From positions 372,001-436,000 of the forward strand of contig NZ_PNYB01000001.1 of the NCBI RefSeq assembly GCF_002879855.1: a stretch of 64,000 nt of DNA. Reading direction: 5' to 3'. A program made the position numbers and the translations under genes. The notes below the pieces were generated by a model. It was not told the origin of the DNA and did not search any database. It was given only the letters and a program-made list of their open reading frames with translations. This DNA comes from Trinickia soli. GTDB taxonomy: Bacteria > Pseudomonadota > Gammaproteobacteria > Burkholderiales > Burkholderiaceae. This document shows positions 1 through 8,668 of this stretch, in pieces (within the stretch, counting starts at the first letter, position 1; each line of letters starts with the position of its first letter).

Positions 1-2225
1 AGCAGCATCGCGCCTGGCGCGACACTTTGAGCCGAGGACGACTCCTCGCGGCCCGTGTCGCCGGGCATCTCGCGGCTTAGCCGGCCCGATGCAAGCGCGA
101 CGGCGTTGACGAGCACGCGCCGGCGCATCGCCTGCGCGCCGATCGACACCGTGCGCCCCGCTTTTGCCATCAATGCGAGGCTGCGCGATGCCGCGATCTG
201 TACATCCGCCATCACCATCGAAGCCTCGCCCGATGGGTGAGGCGCAATGCCGTCGACGGCGCAGCGTTCGTCATGGACGACGATGCAGGGGGCGTTCATG
301 CGCGAAAGGGCTTGCTGCGCGTCATGGCTGTCGGTCGCAACTTCGACTCGTGCGCCGGCGTGACGCAGGTAGTCGGCTGCGTCGTCGCAGCGCCAATCGG
401 GCGATGCCACGACAAGGCAGCACACGCCGGACAAATCGGCGAATTCGCGGGGAGCGGCGCCCGCGATCGGCTCGAGGGGCAATGTCACGGTGAAGGTGGA
501 CCCGCGGCCCGGCTCGCTCTGCACGGTCATCTGCCCGCCCATCATGGCCACGAGACGTCGGCAGATCGCGAGGCCGAGGCCTGTTCCACCGAAGCGACGT
601 GTCGTCGACGCCTCGGCCTGGCTGAACGGCTGGAACAGTTTCGCGAGCGCTTCGGCCGTCATGCCGATCCCGTTGTCGCTGACATCGAAACGCACTTGCG
701 GCGCATCGCCTTCGGTCATCGTCGCACGCAATGCCACCTGGCCCTGAACGCCGGTGCGGCCGGCCGAAAACTTGATGGCATTGCCTACGAGGTTGTAGAG
801 AACTTCGCGCAGACGCGTGTCGTCGAACATGGCGCTCGACGGCAACTGCGTCGCCACATAGGTGCGCAGCGCAACGCCGCGCGCGTCTGCCACGGTTGCA
901 AGCGATGTCGACAGCCCGTCGACGACGTCTTCGATCGACGTCGGCACGCAGTCGAGCTGCAACTTGCCGGCCTCGATCTTCGAGAAATCGAGAATGTCGT
1001 CGATGATTTTGAGCAGCGCCGATGCGCAATCGCGAATCGTAAAGACCATCTCCTTTTGATCGACGGACAGCGACGAGCGCGTCAACACTTCGGTCATGCC
1101 GATGACCCCATTCATCGGCGTGCGAATTTCGTGGCTCATGGTCGCGAGGAAGGCGCTCTTCGCACGCGATCCTGCTTCGGCATCCAAGCGGGCCTGCTCG
1201 AGTTGCATGCCCTTTGCGATTTCGCGATCGTGCGCCTGTGCCAGGTTCGAAAGCAGCATCTTCGTGCGACGCTCGGCCGCGACGATGAGAATAGTGAGCA
1301 TCACTGCAGCCGAGAGCAACAGGAAGCTGCGCGTGCGCCACGCGGCGAGAAACTCGTCGGTCGAATAGCCGACGACGACGGCGAGCGGATAGCCGCTCAG
1401 CTTGCGATAGCTGATGACGGTGTCGCGTTTGTCGATGAACGAGCGCGTGCGCAAATCTCCCGAAGACGAATGCGCGAGCGCACGCCGCAACGGGTCGCCC
1501 GACGGTAGCGTCGCGCCGATCGCTTCATTACTCCCCGAGCGCAACGCGCGCACGATGAAGTCCTGGGTGCCCACGACGGCCACAACGCCGCTCTTGCCGA
1601 TGCGAAGGCCGTTGTAGAGCTCGGTGAAATACGAAGGATCGACCGATACGACGACCACGCCCAGGAAGCGCCCGTCAAGCGAGCTGATCCGCTGCGACAG
1701 TTGCAGCGAGGGCTTGCCGCTGGCCCGACCGACAACCGGTCGCCCGATCATCAGTGCTGTGCTCCGGTTGTTCAGGTGAACGCGAAAGTGCTCGCGATCC
1801 GACAGGTTGATCGGCTTGAAGCCGGGGACGGTGGACGCGCGCAAATATCCGTGCGAATCGATGACGGCGACCTGCACGAATACGTCGAGTTTGAGCAGCC
1901 CGGAACGGACGTAGTAGGCGAGCGGAATGGACACACCGTCGTTTTGGACTTGCCATGAGACGAGCGCGGCGACCTGCTCGGCTTCCCGCATGACGCGCAC
2001 CGTGTGCGCTGTCAGGGCATCGGCCAGCGCCGTGGCGCCGGCACGGGCGCTGCGCATTTCGGCGTTCTCGTCCCATATCGTCAACGTGCCGAGCGCGAAC
2101 CACAACGCCGCGATCAATAGCAGCGTCTGCAGTTTGACGCGTGCGAACCGACGGCGCAGCAAAACAGGGGACCGATCGTCCGATCGGTTGGCGGTGGATT
2201 CCTGAAGAACCGGGGGAGCATCCAT
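1..2225 (-). CDS. Hybrid sensor histidine kinase (3' part beyond window)
   Basis: About 741 residues are visible and the frame runs off the window start with no stop. An N-terminal membrane segment lies near residues 20-40, followed by an extracytoplasmic Cache/PAS-like sensor region and a second membrane segment near 320-340. The HisKA motif [10 protein letters not shown] places the phosphorylated histidine at about residue 365. The ATPase domain shows an N box (NLVGNAIKF, about 480), a G1 box (DNGIGM, about 515) and a G2 box (GGTGLGLAI, about 545). After it begins a receiver-like domain ([14 protein letters not shown]), which resembles a degenerate REC. The ATG at 2225 was chosen because no coding continues upstream in frame. 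It is probably membrane bound. The OmpR-type regulator upstream on the same strand may be a partner, but an inverted repeat separates the two genes. The signal sensed is unknown. Confidence 0.9.
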   Translation of the reverse strand, partial: MDAPPVLQESTANRSDDRSPVLLRRRFARVKLQTLLLIAALWFALGTLTIWDENAEMRSARAGATALADALTAHTVRVMREAEQVAALVSWQVQNDGVSIPLAYYVRSGLLKLDVFVQVAVIDSHGYLRASTVPGFKPINLSDREHFRVHLNNRSTALMIGRPVVGRASGKPSLQLSQRISSLDGRFLGVVVVSVDPSYFTELYNGLRIGKSGVVAVVGTQDFIVRALRSGSNEAIGATLPSGDPLRRALAHSSSGDLRTRSFIDKRDTVISYRKLSGYPLAVVVGYSTDEFLAAWRTRSFLLLSAAVMLTILIVAAERRTKMLLSNLAQAHDREIAKGMQLEQARLDAEAGSRAKSAFLATMSHEIRTPMNGVIGMTEVLTRSSLSVDQKEMVFTIRDCASALLKIIDDILDFSKIEAGKLQLDCVPTSIEDVVDGLSTSLATVADARGVALRTYVATQLPSSAMFDDTRLREVLYNLVGNAIKFSAGRTGVQGQVALRATMTEGDAPQVRFDVSDNGIGMTAEALAKLFQPFSQAEASTTRRFGGTGLGLAICRRLVAMMGGQMTVQSEPGRGSTFTVTLPLEPIAGAAPREFADLSGVCCLVVASPDWRCDDAADYLRHAGARVEVATDSHDAQQALSRMNAPCIVVHDERCAVDGIAPHPSGEASMVMADVQIAASRSLALMAKAGRTVSIGAQAMRRRVLVNAVALASGRLSREMPGDTGREESSSAQSVAPGAML

Positions 2226-2551
2226 GTTCGATACTCGCAAAAACAGCGGGGAAGCGGCGATGACGGTACGGCCATCTCGCAGATAACCGCTCTTACGGCG
2301 CCATTCGCCGAAACTTCATACGTATTTTTCCGGGTCAAGGCTGGGCGCCTTTGACATCGATCAAGGGAAGGGGGACTTCGTCGCCGGTGCTCAGATTCGC
2401 CGACGCGATTCCGGAATGCGCCTGCCTGGCAACCGATTATTGCCAGACCGGCTCGAACGTCCAAAATCGCGAAATCGTATCCGACTCCAATAAATCAATG
2501 TGGCGCGACTGGCGCGCACATGAGATCTCAACAAGCACGCGAGACTTAGGG
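2226..2551. promoter_or_regulatory. Intergenic region with inverted repeat CTGGCAA-N7-TTGCCAG
   Basis: This 326-base gap separates the regulator from the hybrid kinase on the minus strand and I see no gene in it. At 2426-2446 it holds a perfect 7-base inverted repeat with a 7-base spacer. That lies about 200 bases upstream of the kinase start and is a plausible operator or small hairpin. No clear sigma-70 promoter was found on the minus strand. Confidence 0.4.
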
Positions 2552-3292
2552 CTAGGCCTGCTGCATCCGGGGCTCGTTTTCGGGCTGCGAGTCAATCGCC
2601 GCTTCCGACACAACCTCCAACCGATAGCCGTGTCCATACACGGGCATGAGTTTGACGCCGTGATCAGGCTTCAATTGCAGCTTCGAACGCACGCGCGACA
2701 TGTGCGTGTCGAGCGTGCGCGAGATTGCATTCTGCGGCTGGCCCCAGAGCGTCCCGCCGATGTATTCGCGAGACAACACGCGCCCTACGTGCTGAAACAA
2801 CAGCAGCACGAGATCGAATTCGCGGCCGGTCAGCTCGATCGGCGTGTTGCGCAAGAAGCACGTGCGGCCGATGGGGTCGATGCGGTAGCGGCCCACCTCG
2901 ATGATTGCCTGCGCATTCGCGGCGTCGGGGTAGGCCCGGCGCCCCAGCGCATCGATTCGCGCGAGCAGCTCGGCGACACCGATCGGCTTGATCATGTAAT
3001 CGTCAGCGCCCGACGACAGCGCCGTCACGATGTCGGTCTCGAGCGAGCGGCTCGTCATGAAAAGGATCGGCACACGCTCGGAAAGATTAGCGCGTGCCCA
3101 TATCGTGACCTGATGGCCGGTTACGCCGGGCATGCTCCAATCGAGTAGCAACAAGTCGAATCGATCGCGCTTCAATCGGCGAATGAGTTGACTTCCATCG
3201 CGGAAGACCTCGCATTCATGACCATTTGAAGTCAAGGTGCCGCCAATGTGCTCGGCGAGGGTTTCGTCATCTTCCAAATAGGCGATCTTCAT
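2552..3292 (-). CDS. OmpR/PhoB-family response regulator
   Basis: The 246-residue protein has an N-terminal receiver domain (about 1-120) with acidic residues D8 and D9, phospho-acceptor D51 (LLLLDWSMPG), T80 and K102. A C-terminal winged-helix domain (about 130-230) shows the RTLDTHMSRVRSKL and YGHGYRLE elements of the OmpR family. It probably binds DNA as a phosphorylated dimer. It is divergent from the LysM/FecR and CHASE2-kinase genes, and upstream of a hybrid kinase on the same strand, so either kinase could be the partner. CHASE2 kinases next to FecR-domain proteins and an OmpR regulator are a recurrent arrangement, so the CHASE2 kinase is the better guess. Confidence 0.93.
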   Translation of the reverse strand: MKIAYLEDDETLAEHIGGTLTSNGHECEVFRDGSQLIRRLKRDRFDLLLLDWSMPGVTGHQVTIWARANLSERVPILFMTSRSLETDIVTALSSGADDYMIKPIGVAELLARIDALGRRAYPDAANAQAIIEVGRYRIDPIGRTCFLRNTPIELTGREFDLVLLLFQHVGRVLSREYIGGTLWGQPQNAISRTLDTHMSRVRSKLQLKPDHGVKLMPVYGHGYRLEVVSEAAIDSQPENEPRMQQA

Positions 3293-3715
3293 TTCGGACC
3301 GGTCTCTAACAGGGGCATAGGTTGCGTTATCGGGGTCAGCCTGACGTGCGGAGGTTTTTTGCGTTCGATTGTAGCCGCATTACCAAAGAATGGAGGATAC
3401 CCCATGCGGCCGGGGCGGCGATTGACATTTGTTTGCAATCGCCGGTCGACCCTTGATATCGAGCCATCCGGGCTCGCGCTTGTAACTATCAGGAAGATTT
3501 ATTGGCGGTGCGAACAGCCCTCATACGCGATGGATTAAGGTTTTCGATGCATAATCGCCCGAAATTCGTTAAGCTCGCGACCTGGCATTCGATGACCTGT
3601 AGGTATGCTTGGGAATACCGAAAGGAGGTGCCGATTTTTCGGCAGTAAAGCATGCCATGTCGCCATTGCGTGCGCGTTTCCTTAAAAGAGCAACAGAGCG
3701 TTCAGACACAAGACG
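3293..3715. promoter_or_regulatory. Divergent promoter region with 9-base inverted repeat
   Basis: This is the control region between the OmpR-type regulator and the LysM/FecR gene, AT-richer than its surroundings. It holds a perfect inverted repeat, CGGCGATTG-N11-CAATCGCCG, at 3416-3444, with a TTGACA-like hexamer inside the spacer side. It also carries the first copy of a 22-base direct repeat (3512-3533) whose second copy lies in the start of the next gene. A short open frame with a good ribosome site is listed separately. Confidence 0.45.
3404..3538 (+). CDS. Possible small protein, 44 residues (uncertain)
   Basis: An ATG is preceded by a strong Shine-Dalgarno (TGGAGG, seven bases upstream) and opens a 44-residue frame ending just after the first copy of the 22-base repeat. 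The product has no signal peptide and no recognisable domain. The frame overlaps the inverted repeat at 3416-3444, so it may be control DNA that happens to be open. Only the ribosome site argues for it. Confidence 0.2.
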   Translation: MRPGRRLTFVCNRRSTLDIEPSGLALVTIRKIYWRCEQPSYAMD

Positions 3716-3799
3716 ATGCATAGCCGATTAGCCGACAATGCTACGGCCTCCAGGGGGCAAACATTCGGTGCTGAGAAGAACAGCCCTCATACGCGATGG
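3512..3799 (+). repeat. Pair of identical 22-base direct repeats, 266 bases apart
   Basis: The same 22 bases, beginning GAACAGCCCTCATACG, occur at 3512-3533 and at 3778-3799. The first copy is intergenic. The second encodes residues 21-28 of the LysM/FecR protein. Recombination between them would delete 266 bases, including the start codon of that gene. Confidence 0.9.
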
Positions 3800-5194
3800 C
3801 GCGATTCGCTCGCTGCTGCCGGCGCGGCCATCGCATTGCTACTGACGGCCCCTGCCTGTGCGCAAACGTTCGACGCCGGCCTGACGGCCAAATATGTCAC
3901 CGCAGCGGGCGATACGCTATACGAAATCGCGCAGCGCTATCTGACAGATGCGAAAGGCTGGCGCGCTTTGGCCGGGCTCAACCATATCAGCGCACCGCGG
4001 CGCCTGCCGGCAGGCATGACGCTGCGGTTGCCGTTGGCGTTGCTGCGCCGCGATGCTGAACCGGCCAGCGTGATCGCCACGAGCGGCCTCGTTACGATTC
4101 GAAGCAGGGGACATTTTTTCGGTGCCGCCGCAACGCCCGCGATGCCATTGTTGGTCGGGCGCACGGTTGGCGAAAGCGATGCGGTCAGCACCGGGCCGGA
4201 CGGGTTCGCGACGCTCGAACTCGCGGATGGCTCGTACGTCAGCCTCACGCCCAACAGCAGCATCGTGCTGTCGATCTTGCGCAAGATGGCGCTCACCGGC
4301 ATCAACGAACGTGTCATCGAACTCGACAAGGGCGAGGTGAGCAACGAGGTGACGCATGCGAAGCAGCTCGGAGACCGTTTCGAGGTGCATACGCCATCGA
4401 TTGTCGCCGGCGTCAGAGGGACGCATTTTCGCGTGCAGGTATCGCCGTCGATGTCGGCTGTCGAAGTGCTCGACGGCCGCGTTGCCGTAGGTGCAACGAC
4501 CGACGTTGCACGACGTGGGAGCGACGAAGCGCAGCCGCGATCGAACACGGCCCGCCTGGTGGAGGCGGGTAACGGCAGCGCCACGCTCGTCAACGGCGAG
4601 GTCGGTGCTCCTCAGCCGCTGTTGCCGGCGCCTCGCCTGGTCGATCCGTCGAAGGTGCAAGCGAACCGGTCGGTCACCTTCAACCTCGAACCCCAGGCGG
4701 GCGCAGACGGATATCGCGTGCAAATCGCGCGCGATGCCGATCTGCTCGATCTGATTCGGGACGCGCACGTGCAGGCGCCGAGCGCGACGTTTTCCGATAT
4801 CGCCGACGGCACCTATTTCGTGCGCGTGTCCGCGATAGATCGCAATGGGCTCGAAGGATTGCCCCGTGTCTATGCGTTCGAGCGCCGGGCCAACGAGATC
4901 AGCGCGTCAGCCGCACCCGGCAGCCGCTTGCACGAATATCGATTCATCTGGCGCGCATCTCGCACCGATGGGCGGACCGATGCAGATACGGAAGCCCGGT
5001 TTCGCTTCGTGCTTGCGCTTCATCGAGACCTGCATGACCCTATCCTGGACGTGGCCGATCTGACGTCCACCTCGCTCGCCGTGTCGAATTTGCCGCCGGG
5101 GGATTACTACTGGCGTGTCATCGCCGAGCAACACGAGCACGGGCGCTTCTACGAAACGCCCGGTCCCGTGCGTGAATTTACGTTGGCGAATTGA
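3716..5194 (+). CDS. LysM and FecR domain envelope protein
   Basis: The 492-residue protein has a hydrophobic export segment at about 31-49 after a long polar N-terminus. A LysM peptidoglycan-binding module follows at about 58-105 (AAGDTLYEIAQRYL). A FecR-type domain lies at about 145-255 and contains GVRGTHFRV, the conserved FecR core. Two fibronectin-III-like repeats end the protein (about 325-395 and 405-490). It probably sits in the periplasm or outer envelope bound to peptidoglycan. The stop is 11 bases before the CHASE2 kinase ATG, so the two are co-transcribed. No in-frame start other than the ATG at 3716 fits the signal segment, although its ribosome site is weak. FecR here is probably a sensory or structural module, since no iron-transport genes are nearby. 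Confidence 0.88.
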   Translation: MHSRLADNATASRGQTFGAEKNSPHTRWRDSLAAAGAAIALLLTAPACAQTFDAGLTAKYVTAAGDTLYEIAQRYLTDAKGWRALAGLNHISAPRRLPAGMTLRLPLALLRRDAEPASVIATSGLVTIRSRGHFFGAAATPAMPLLVGRTVGESDAVSTGPDGFATLELADGSYVSLTPNSSIVLSILRKMALTGINERVIELDKGEVSNEVTHAKQLGDRFEVHTPSIVAGVRGTHFRVQVSPSMSAVEVLDGRVAVGATTDVARRGSDEAQPRSNTARLVEAGNGSATLVNGEVGAPQPLLPAPRLVDPSKVQANRSVTFNLEPQAGADGYRVQIARDADLLDLIRDAHVQAPSATFSDIADGTYFVRVSAIDRNGLEGLPRVYAFERRANEISASAAPGSRLHEYRFIWRASRTDGRTDADTEARFRFVLALHRDLHDPILDVADLTSTSLAVSNLPPGDYYWRVIAEQHEHGRFYETPGPVREFTLAN

Positions 5195-5205
5195 GAGTCG
5201 CGCGA

Positions 5206-7644
5206 ATGACGACCGAGCCGACGCCTGGGTTGCCTTCCCCAGCGCGCGGAACATGGCGGCCGACGCTGACCGTCTGGCAACGCTTCATGTGGGAATGGCT
5301 CGTCATCGGCAGCCTCGGCGTTGCGATCATCTGCGCCTGCGTGTTCGGTCAGGTCGCGGCGAATTTCGATCGGCTCGTCTACGATCGGCTGCTGACGTTG
5401 CAATCCCAACCACTTTCGAGCGACATCGAAATCGTCGGCATCGATGACGACAGTGTTTCCGAGCTCGGGCGTTGGCCGTGGCCGCGGACGCTGCAAGCTC
5501 GCTTGATCGACGCCGTGGCGCGGGCCGGCGCGGCCGCGATCGTCTACGATGTGTTGCTGACCGAGTCGTCGCCAGCGGACCGCGATTTGGCGCAGGCGCT
5601 GCGCGCGGTGCCGACTTATCTGCCGTTGTTCGTCGATGCGCGCGCTGGCGACCAGCCGATTCTGCCGGTGCCGCCATTGGCCGCGGCGGCCGCAGGCACC
5701 GGTCATATCGATGTGGTACCGGACCCGGACGGCATTGTGCGCGGCGTCTCCCTGCGAGAAAGCGCGGGCGGCGCGTCGTGGCCTTATATCGTCATGCCGT
5801 TGCTCGCCGATATTCGAAGCGGCAAGATCGCTGTCGCCAATGGTCGCTACCGCGGGGACCCGAAGCAGCCCGCGTCGACGGCAGATCCCGCGTCGGACGA
5901 TGTAGTCGAAGGTGCCCGTTCACGCGTCCTCGTTCCGTTCTCGGGACATCTTGCCAGCGGACAACGCATTTCGGCGCGCCGGTTGCTCGACGGCCAGGCG
6001 CCGACGGACGCATTGCGCGGCAAGATCGTATTCGTCGGCCTGACTGCGTCGGGCTTGCTCACACACTTGGCGACGCCGATCTCGGGGCGATGGGGTCCGA
6101 CATCCGACACCTTGTTGCATGCGAGCGCTTTGAGTGCGCTCTTGACCGGGCGCGCGATTCGCCCGGCAGGACCGCACTGGCAGTTCGCGGCGCCGCTGGT
6201 ATCGCTGGCCCTCCTGCTGACCGGCTTTCTTTTCCTGTCTCCTTGGCGAACGTTGCTGCTGACCTGCGCGCTAGGCTTACTGTCGTTTGCTTTGAGCGCC
6301 GTCCTGCTCGACTACGCTTGCGTCTGGATGACGCCCGTTCCGACGCTGATTGCGCTACTGGTCGTCTATCCGCTGTGGGGCTGGCGCCGGCTCGAGATGA
6401 CGATGTGGCGTCTGCAGCGTGAGCTCCAACGGCTGGCGGACGACGCCGATCTCTTGCCGAGTATTCCGGCGCGGCCACGTGACGTTCGAGGCGATGCGCT
6501 CGAGCGGCACATTGCACTCGTCGAGCAGGCGGCCGATCGCGTGCAGGACATGAAGCGGTTCGTTTGGGACTGCTTGAACAGCCTGCCCGAACCGATCCTG
6601 ATTGCGGACAGGCAAGGACTGATTTGCGTGGCCAACAAGGCCGCTCATGATTATTTCGCGCGTGTCGGCAGCGTTGCGCCCGAGGGGCGGGCGCTGACCG
6701 ACGCGCTTGGCGAGATGACATTCATCAAGACGATAGGTCCCGAGACGGGTTTCGATGCCGAAGTGCAGGCGCACTGGCCCGATGTGCTCGATCCGACCGA
6801 CCTTGCGCGGGTTCGGGCGGTGAAGCGGGGCATCGAAGTGCGCGATCGCACGGGGCGCGATTATCTTTTGCGCTACGCGCGTTGTCGTAACGCGCGTGGT
6901 GAGGCGTCGGGGTTCTGGGTTGCCGGCATGGTGGAGGTCACCGCGCTACACGCCGCCGAGCAAGCGCGAGAGGACGCCTTACGGCTGCTGTCGCACGACA
7001 TGCGTTCGCCCCATGCATCGGTGCTTGCGCTGATCGAGGAGGAGGTCGCGACGACGCGCTCGGAGCGCGTACGCACGCTGTTGCGACACATCGAGCGCTA
7101 CACGCGGCGTGCGCTGACGCTGGCCGACGACTTCGTGCAGCTTACAAGAGCCGAATCGCAGGCCTATGTCTTCGAGCCGGTCAATCTGGTCGATATCGTG
7201 CTCGACGCGAGCGACGAGATCTGGCCGCAGGCGCGCGCCAAGCGCATCCGCGTCGAAACGCGCTTCGACGGCGACGGGCACTGGATTCGCGCCGACCGCT
7301 CGCTCATGACTCGGGCAGTGACGAACCTCCTGAACAACGCCGTCAAGTACAGCCCCGAGGATACTGTCGTTCATGTGTCGCTGACAGCCGCCGCCACGGG
7401 GCGCACCGACTGCAGGATCGCCGACCAGGGATATGGCATGGCCGAAGAGGCCCGAGCCCATTTGTTCGAACGTTTCCGCCGCTTCAGGGTGCCGGGGCAA
7501 CCGCATACCCAGGGCGCCGGGCTCGGCATGGCGCTCGTCAAAACGGTGGTCACGCGCCACGATGGGGAAGTGAAGGTCGAGAGCGAACCCGGGCGGGGGA
7601 CGGTCGTGACCGTATCGGTGCCGCGCTGGGATGGCGCAATGTGA
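5206..7644 (+). CDS. CHASE2-domain sensor histidine kinase
   Basis: The 812-residue membrane kinase has an N-terminal membrane segment near 25-45, an extracytoplasmic CHASE2 sensor domain to about 315, and then three closely spaced membrane helices (about 325-400), the standard CHASE2 layout. A PAS-like region follows at about 440-560. The HisKA motif LLSHDMRSPHAS places the acceptor histidine at 597. The ATPase domain shows NLLNNAVKYS, DQGYGM and GAGLGMALV. I prefer the ATG at 5206 to the TTG at 5191, which overlaps the stop of the previous gene. It lies between the LysM/FecR gene and a lipoprotein gene on the same strand. Its likely partner is the divergent OmpR-type regulator at 2552-3292. 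Confidence 0.92.
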   Translation: MTTEPTPGLPSPARGTWRPTLTVWQRFMWEWLVIGSLGVAIICACVFGQVAANFDRLVYDRLLTLQSQPLSSDIEIVGIDDDSVSELGRWPWPRTLQARLIDAVARAGAAAIVYDVLLTESSPADRDLAQALRAVPTYLPLFVDARAGDQPILPVPPLAAAAAGTGHIDVVPDPDGIVRGVSLRESAGGASWPYIVMPLLADIRSGKIAVANGRYRGDPKQPASTADPASDDVVEGARSRVLVPFSGHLASGQRISARRLLDGQAPTDALRGKIVFVGLTASGLLTHLATPISGRWGPTSDTLLHASALSALLTGRAIRPAGPHWQFAAPLVSLALLLTGFLFLSPWRTLLLTCALGLLSFALSAVLLDYACVWMTPVPTLIALLVVYPLWGWRRLEMTMWRLQRELQRLADDADLLPSIPARPRDVRGDALERHIALVEQAADRVQDMKRFVWDCLNSLPEPILIADRQGLICVANKAAHDYFARVGSVAPEGRALTDALGEMTFIKTIGPETGFDAEVQAHWPDVLDPTDLARVRAVKRGIEVRDRTGRDYLLRYARCRNARGEASGFWVAGMVEVTALHAAEQAREDALRLLSHDMRSPHASVLALIEEEVATTRSERVRTLLRHIERYTRRALTLADDFVQLTRAESQAYVFEPVNLVDIVLDASDEIWPQARAKRIRVETRFDGDGHWIRADRSLMTRAVTNLLNNAVKYSPEDTVVHVSLTAAATGRTDCRIADQGYGMAEEARAHLFERFRRFRVPGQPHTQGAGLGMALVKTVVTRHDGEVKVESEPGRGTVVTVSVPRWDGAM

Positions 7645-7689
7645 CCCTACGCATTTCACGTTTCCAATGACAACTGAACGACCAAGCAA

Positions 7690-8340
7690 ATGAGACTGAT
7701 ATTGCTGCTCGCGGCTTGCGTGGCTGCAGCGACGGGCTGTGCCGGCCCCGAAACGGCGGTGCGGGTTCGGTCCGTCCCCGGCTTTGGCTCCGGCGAGCAT
7801 ACCTATGCATTCGTCGATGCCTCGTCCGACGCCACCGATCATCAGGACGACGAGCGTTATGCGTCGGCGGTCGCCCGCCGCCTTGCGGCGCTCGGTTACG
7901 TTGCCGCACCGATGGATGCCGCGCGGTATCGCGTCGCGCTTTCATACGATACGCATCCGGCCGCGGTCGCTATCGCCGATGCCCGCTGCGCCGGCGACGC
8001 GCCATGCGGTGCGCCTGCGCCGCGGCGCGCTGCCGGTTTCGTCTGGCCCGGCGCCAAGACATACGTCCATTCGTTGACGCTGCGCTTTTTCGATCGCGCA
8101 GAGGGTCGCGAAGTGTATGCCGTCAGCGCTTCGGAACGCGATCGGGAGCCGCACGCCGATCATGCGATCGACTATCTCGTCGTTGGTGCGCTGGCACGGG
8201 TGCCGTTCGAGGAGAGCGCGCCGAACCATGGCAGCGCAACCGTTGCCGCCGAGCGCCGATCCGAATGGAAGGTGACGTTCGGCAAAGATGAAACCCGTGG
8301 CGAACCCCGCGTGAGAGGCGTCGCGGTCTTGCCAGATTGA
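7690..8340 (+). CDS. DUF4136-like lipoprotein
   Basis: The 216-residue protein begins with a short lipoprotein signal. C18 (AAATGC) is the likely lipidated cysteine; a LAAC sequence at residue 10 is too close to the start. The body resembles DUF4136 (YAFVDASSDATDHQDDERY, then RRLAALGYVAAP and RYRVALSY). It lies 45 bases after the CHASE2 kinase and is probably in the same transcript, giving an envelope sensing set of a peptidoglycan-bound protein, a kinase and a lipoprotein. The function of the family is unknown. Confidence 0.8.
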   Translation: MRLILLLAACVAAATGCAGPETAVRVRSVPGFGSGEHTYAFVDASSDATDHQDDERYASAVARRLAALGYVAAPMDAARYRVALSYDTHPAAVAIADARCAGDAPCGAPAPRRAAGFVWPGAKTYVHSLTLRFFDRAEGREVYAVSASERDREPHADHAIDYLVVGALARVPFEESAPNHGSATVAAERRSEWKVTFGKDETRGEPRVRGVAVLPD

Positions 8341-8668
8341 ATGGCAGAGGCGTCGTAGCTTGCGTGTGCGATCGCCGCTGACCGTTTGAGTACGTCCCCC
8401 GGGCCGCGCGGCGCGAGTCAGCGTCAATCAGTGCCTGGTTGCCTGTGTGCTACTGCGGCAAGCGGCACTGAAAGAGAAACGAAAGAAAGTATCGGGCGGG
8501 CCGGGTGCTCCGCTTGCACTCTCGGCGCGGTGCACACTGGTCTGCTCCGCACGCTGGCCGACATCGAACCATGACGGCTTGCATGAAGCGATAGCACCGA
8601 CTCGTACTGGGCGCGATTCTTTCGTAGAATGCGCATGCGTGCCGATTCACTCTGCGTGGAGACAAGCG
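8341..8668. other. Intergenic region upstream of the GGDEF gene
   Basis: This 328-base gap holds no gene that I can support. A TAGAAT hexamer near 8625 could be the -10 element for the GGDEF gene. An open frame leading into that gene from 8447 has an arginine-rich, domain-free sequence and lacks the ribosome site seen before 8669. Confidence 0.4.

Noticed and set aside
237-1508. Long plus-strand open frame of about 420 codons
   Set aside because: It is antisense to the hybrid kinase, whose HisKA and HATPase motifs are unmistakable on the other strand. The plus-strand product has no domain.
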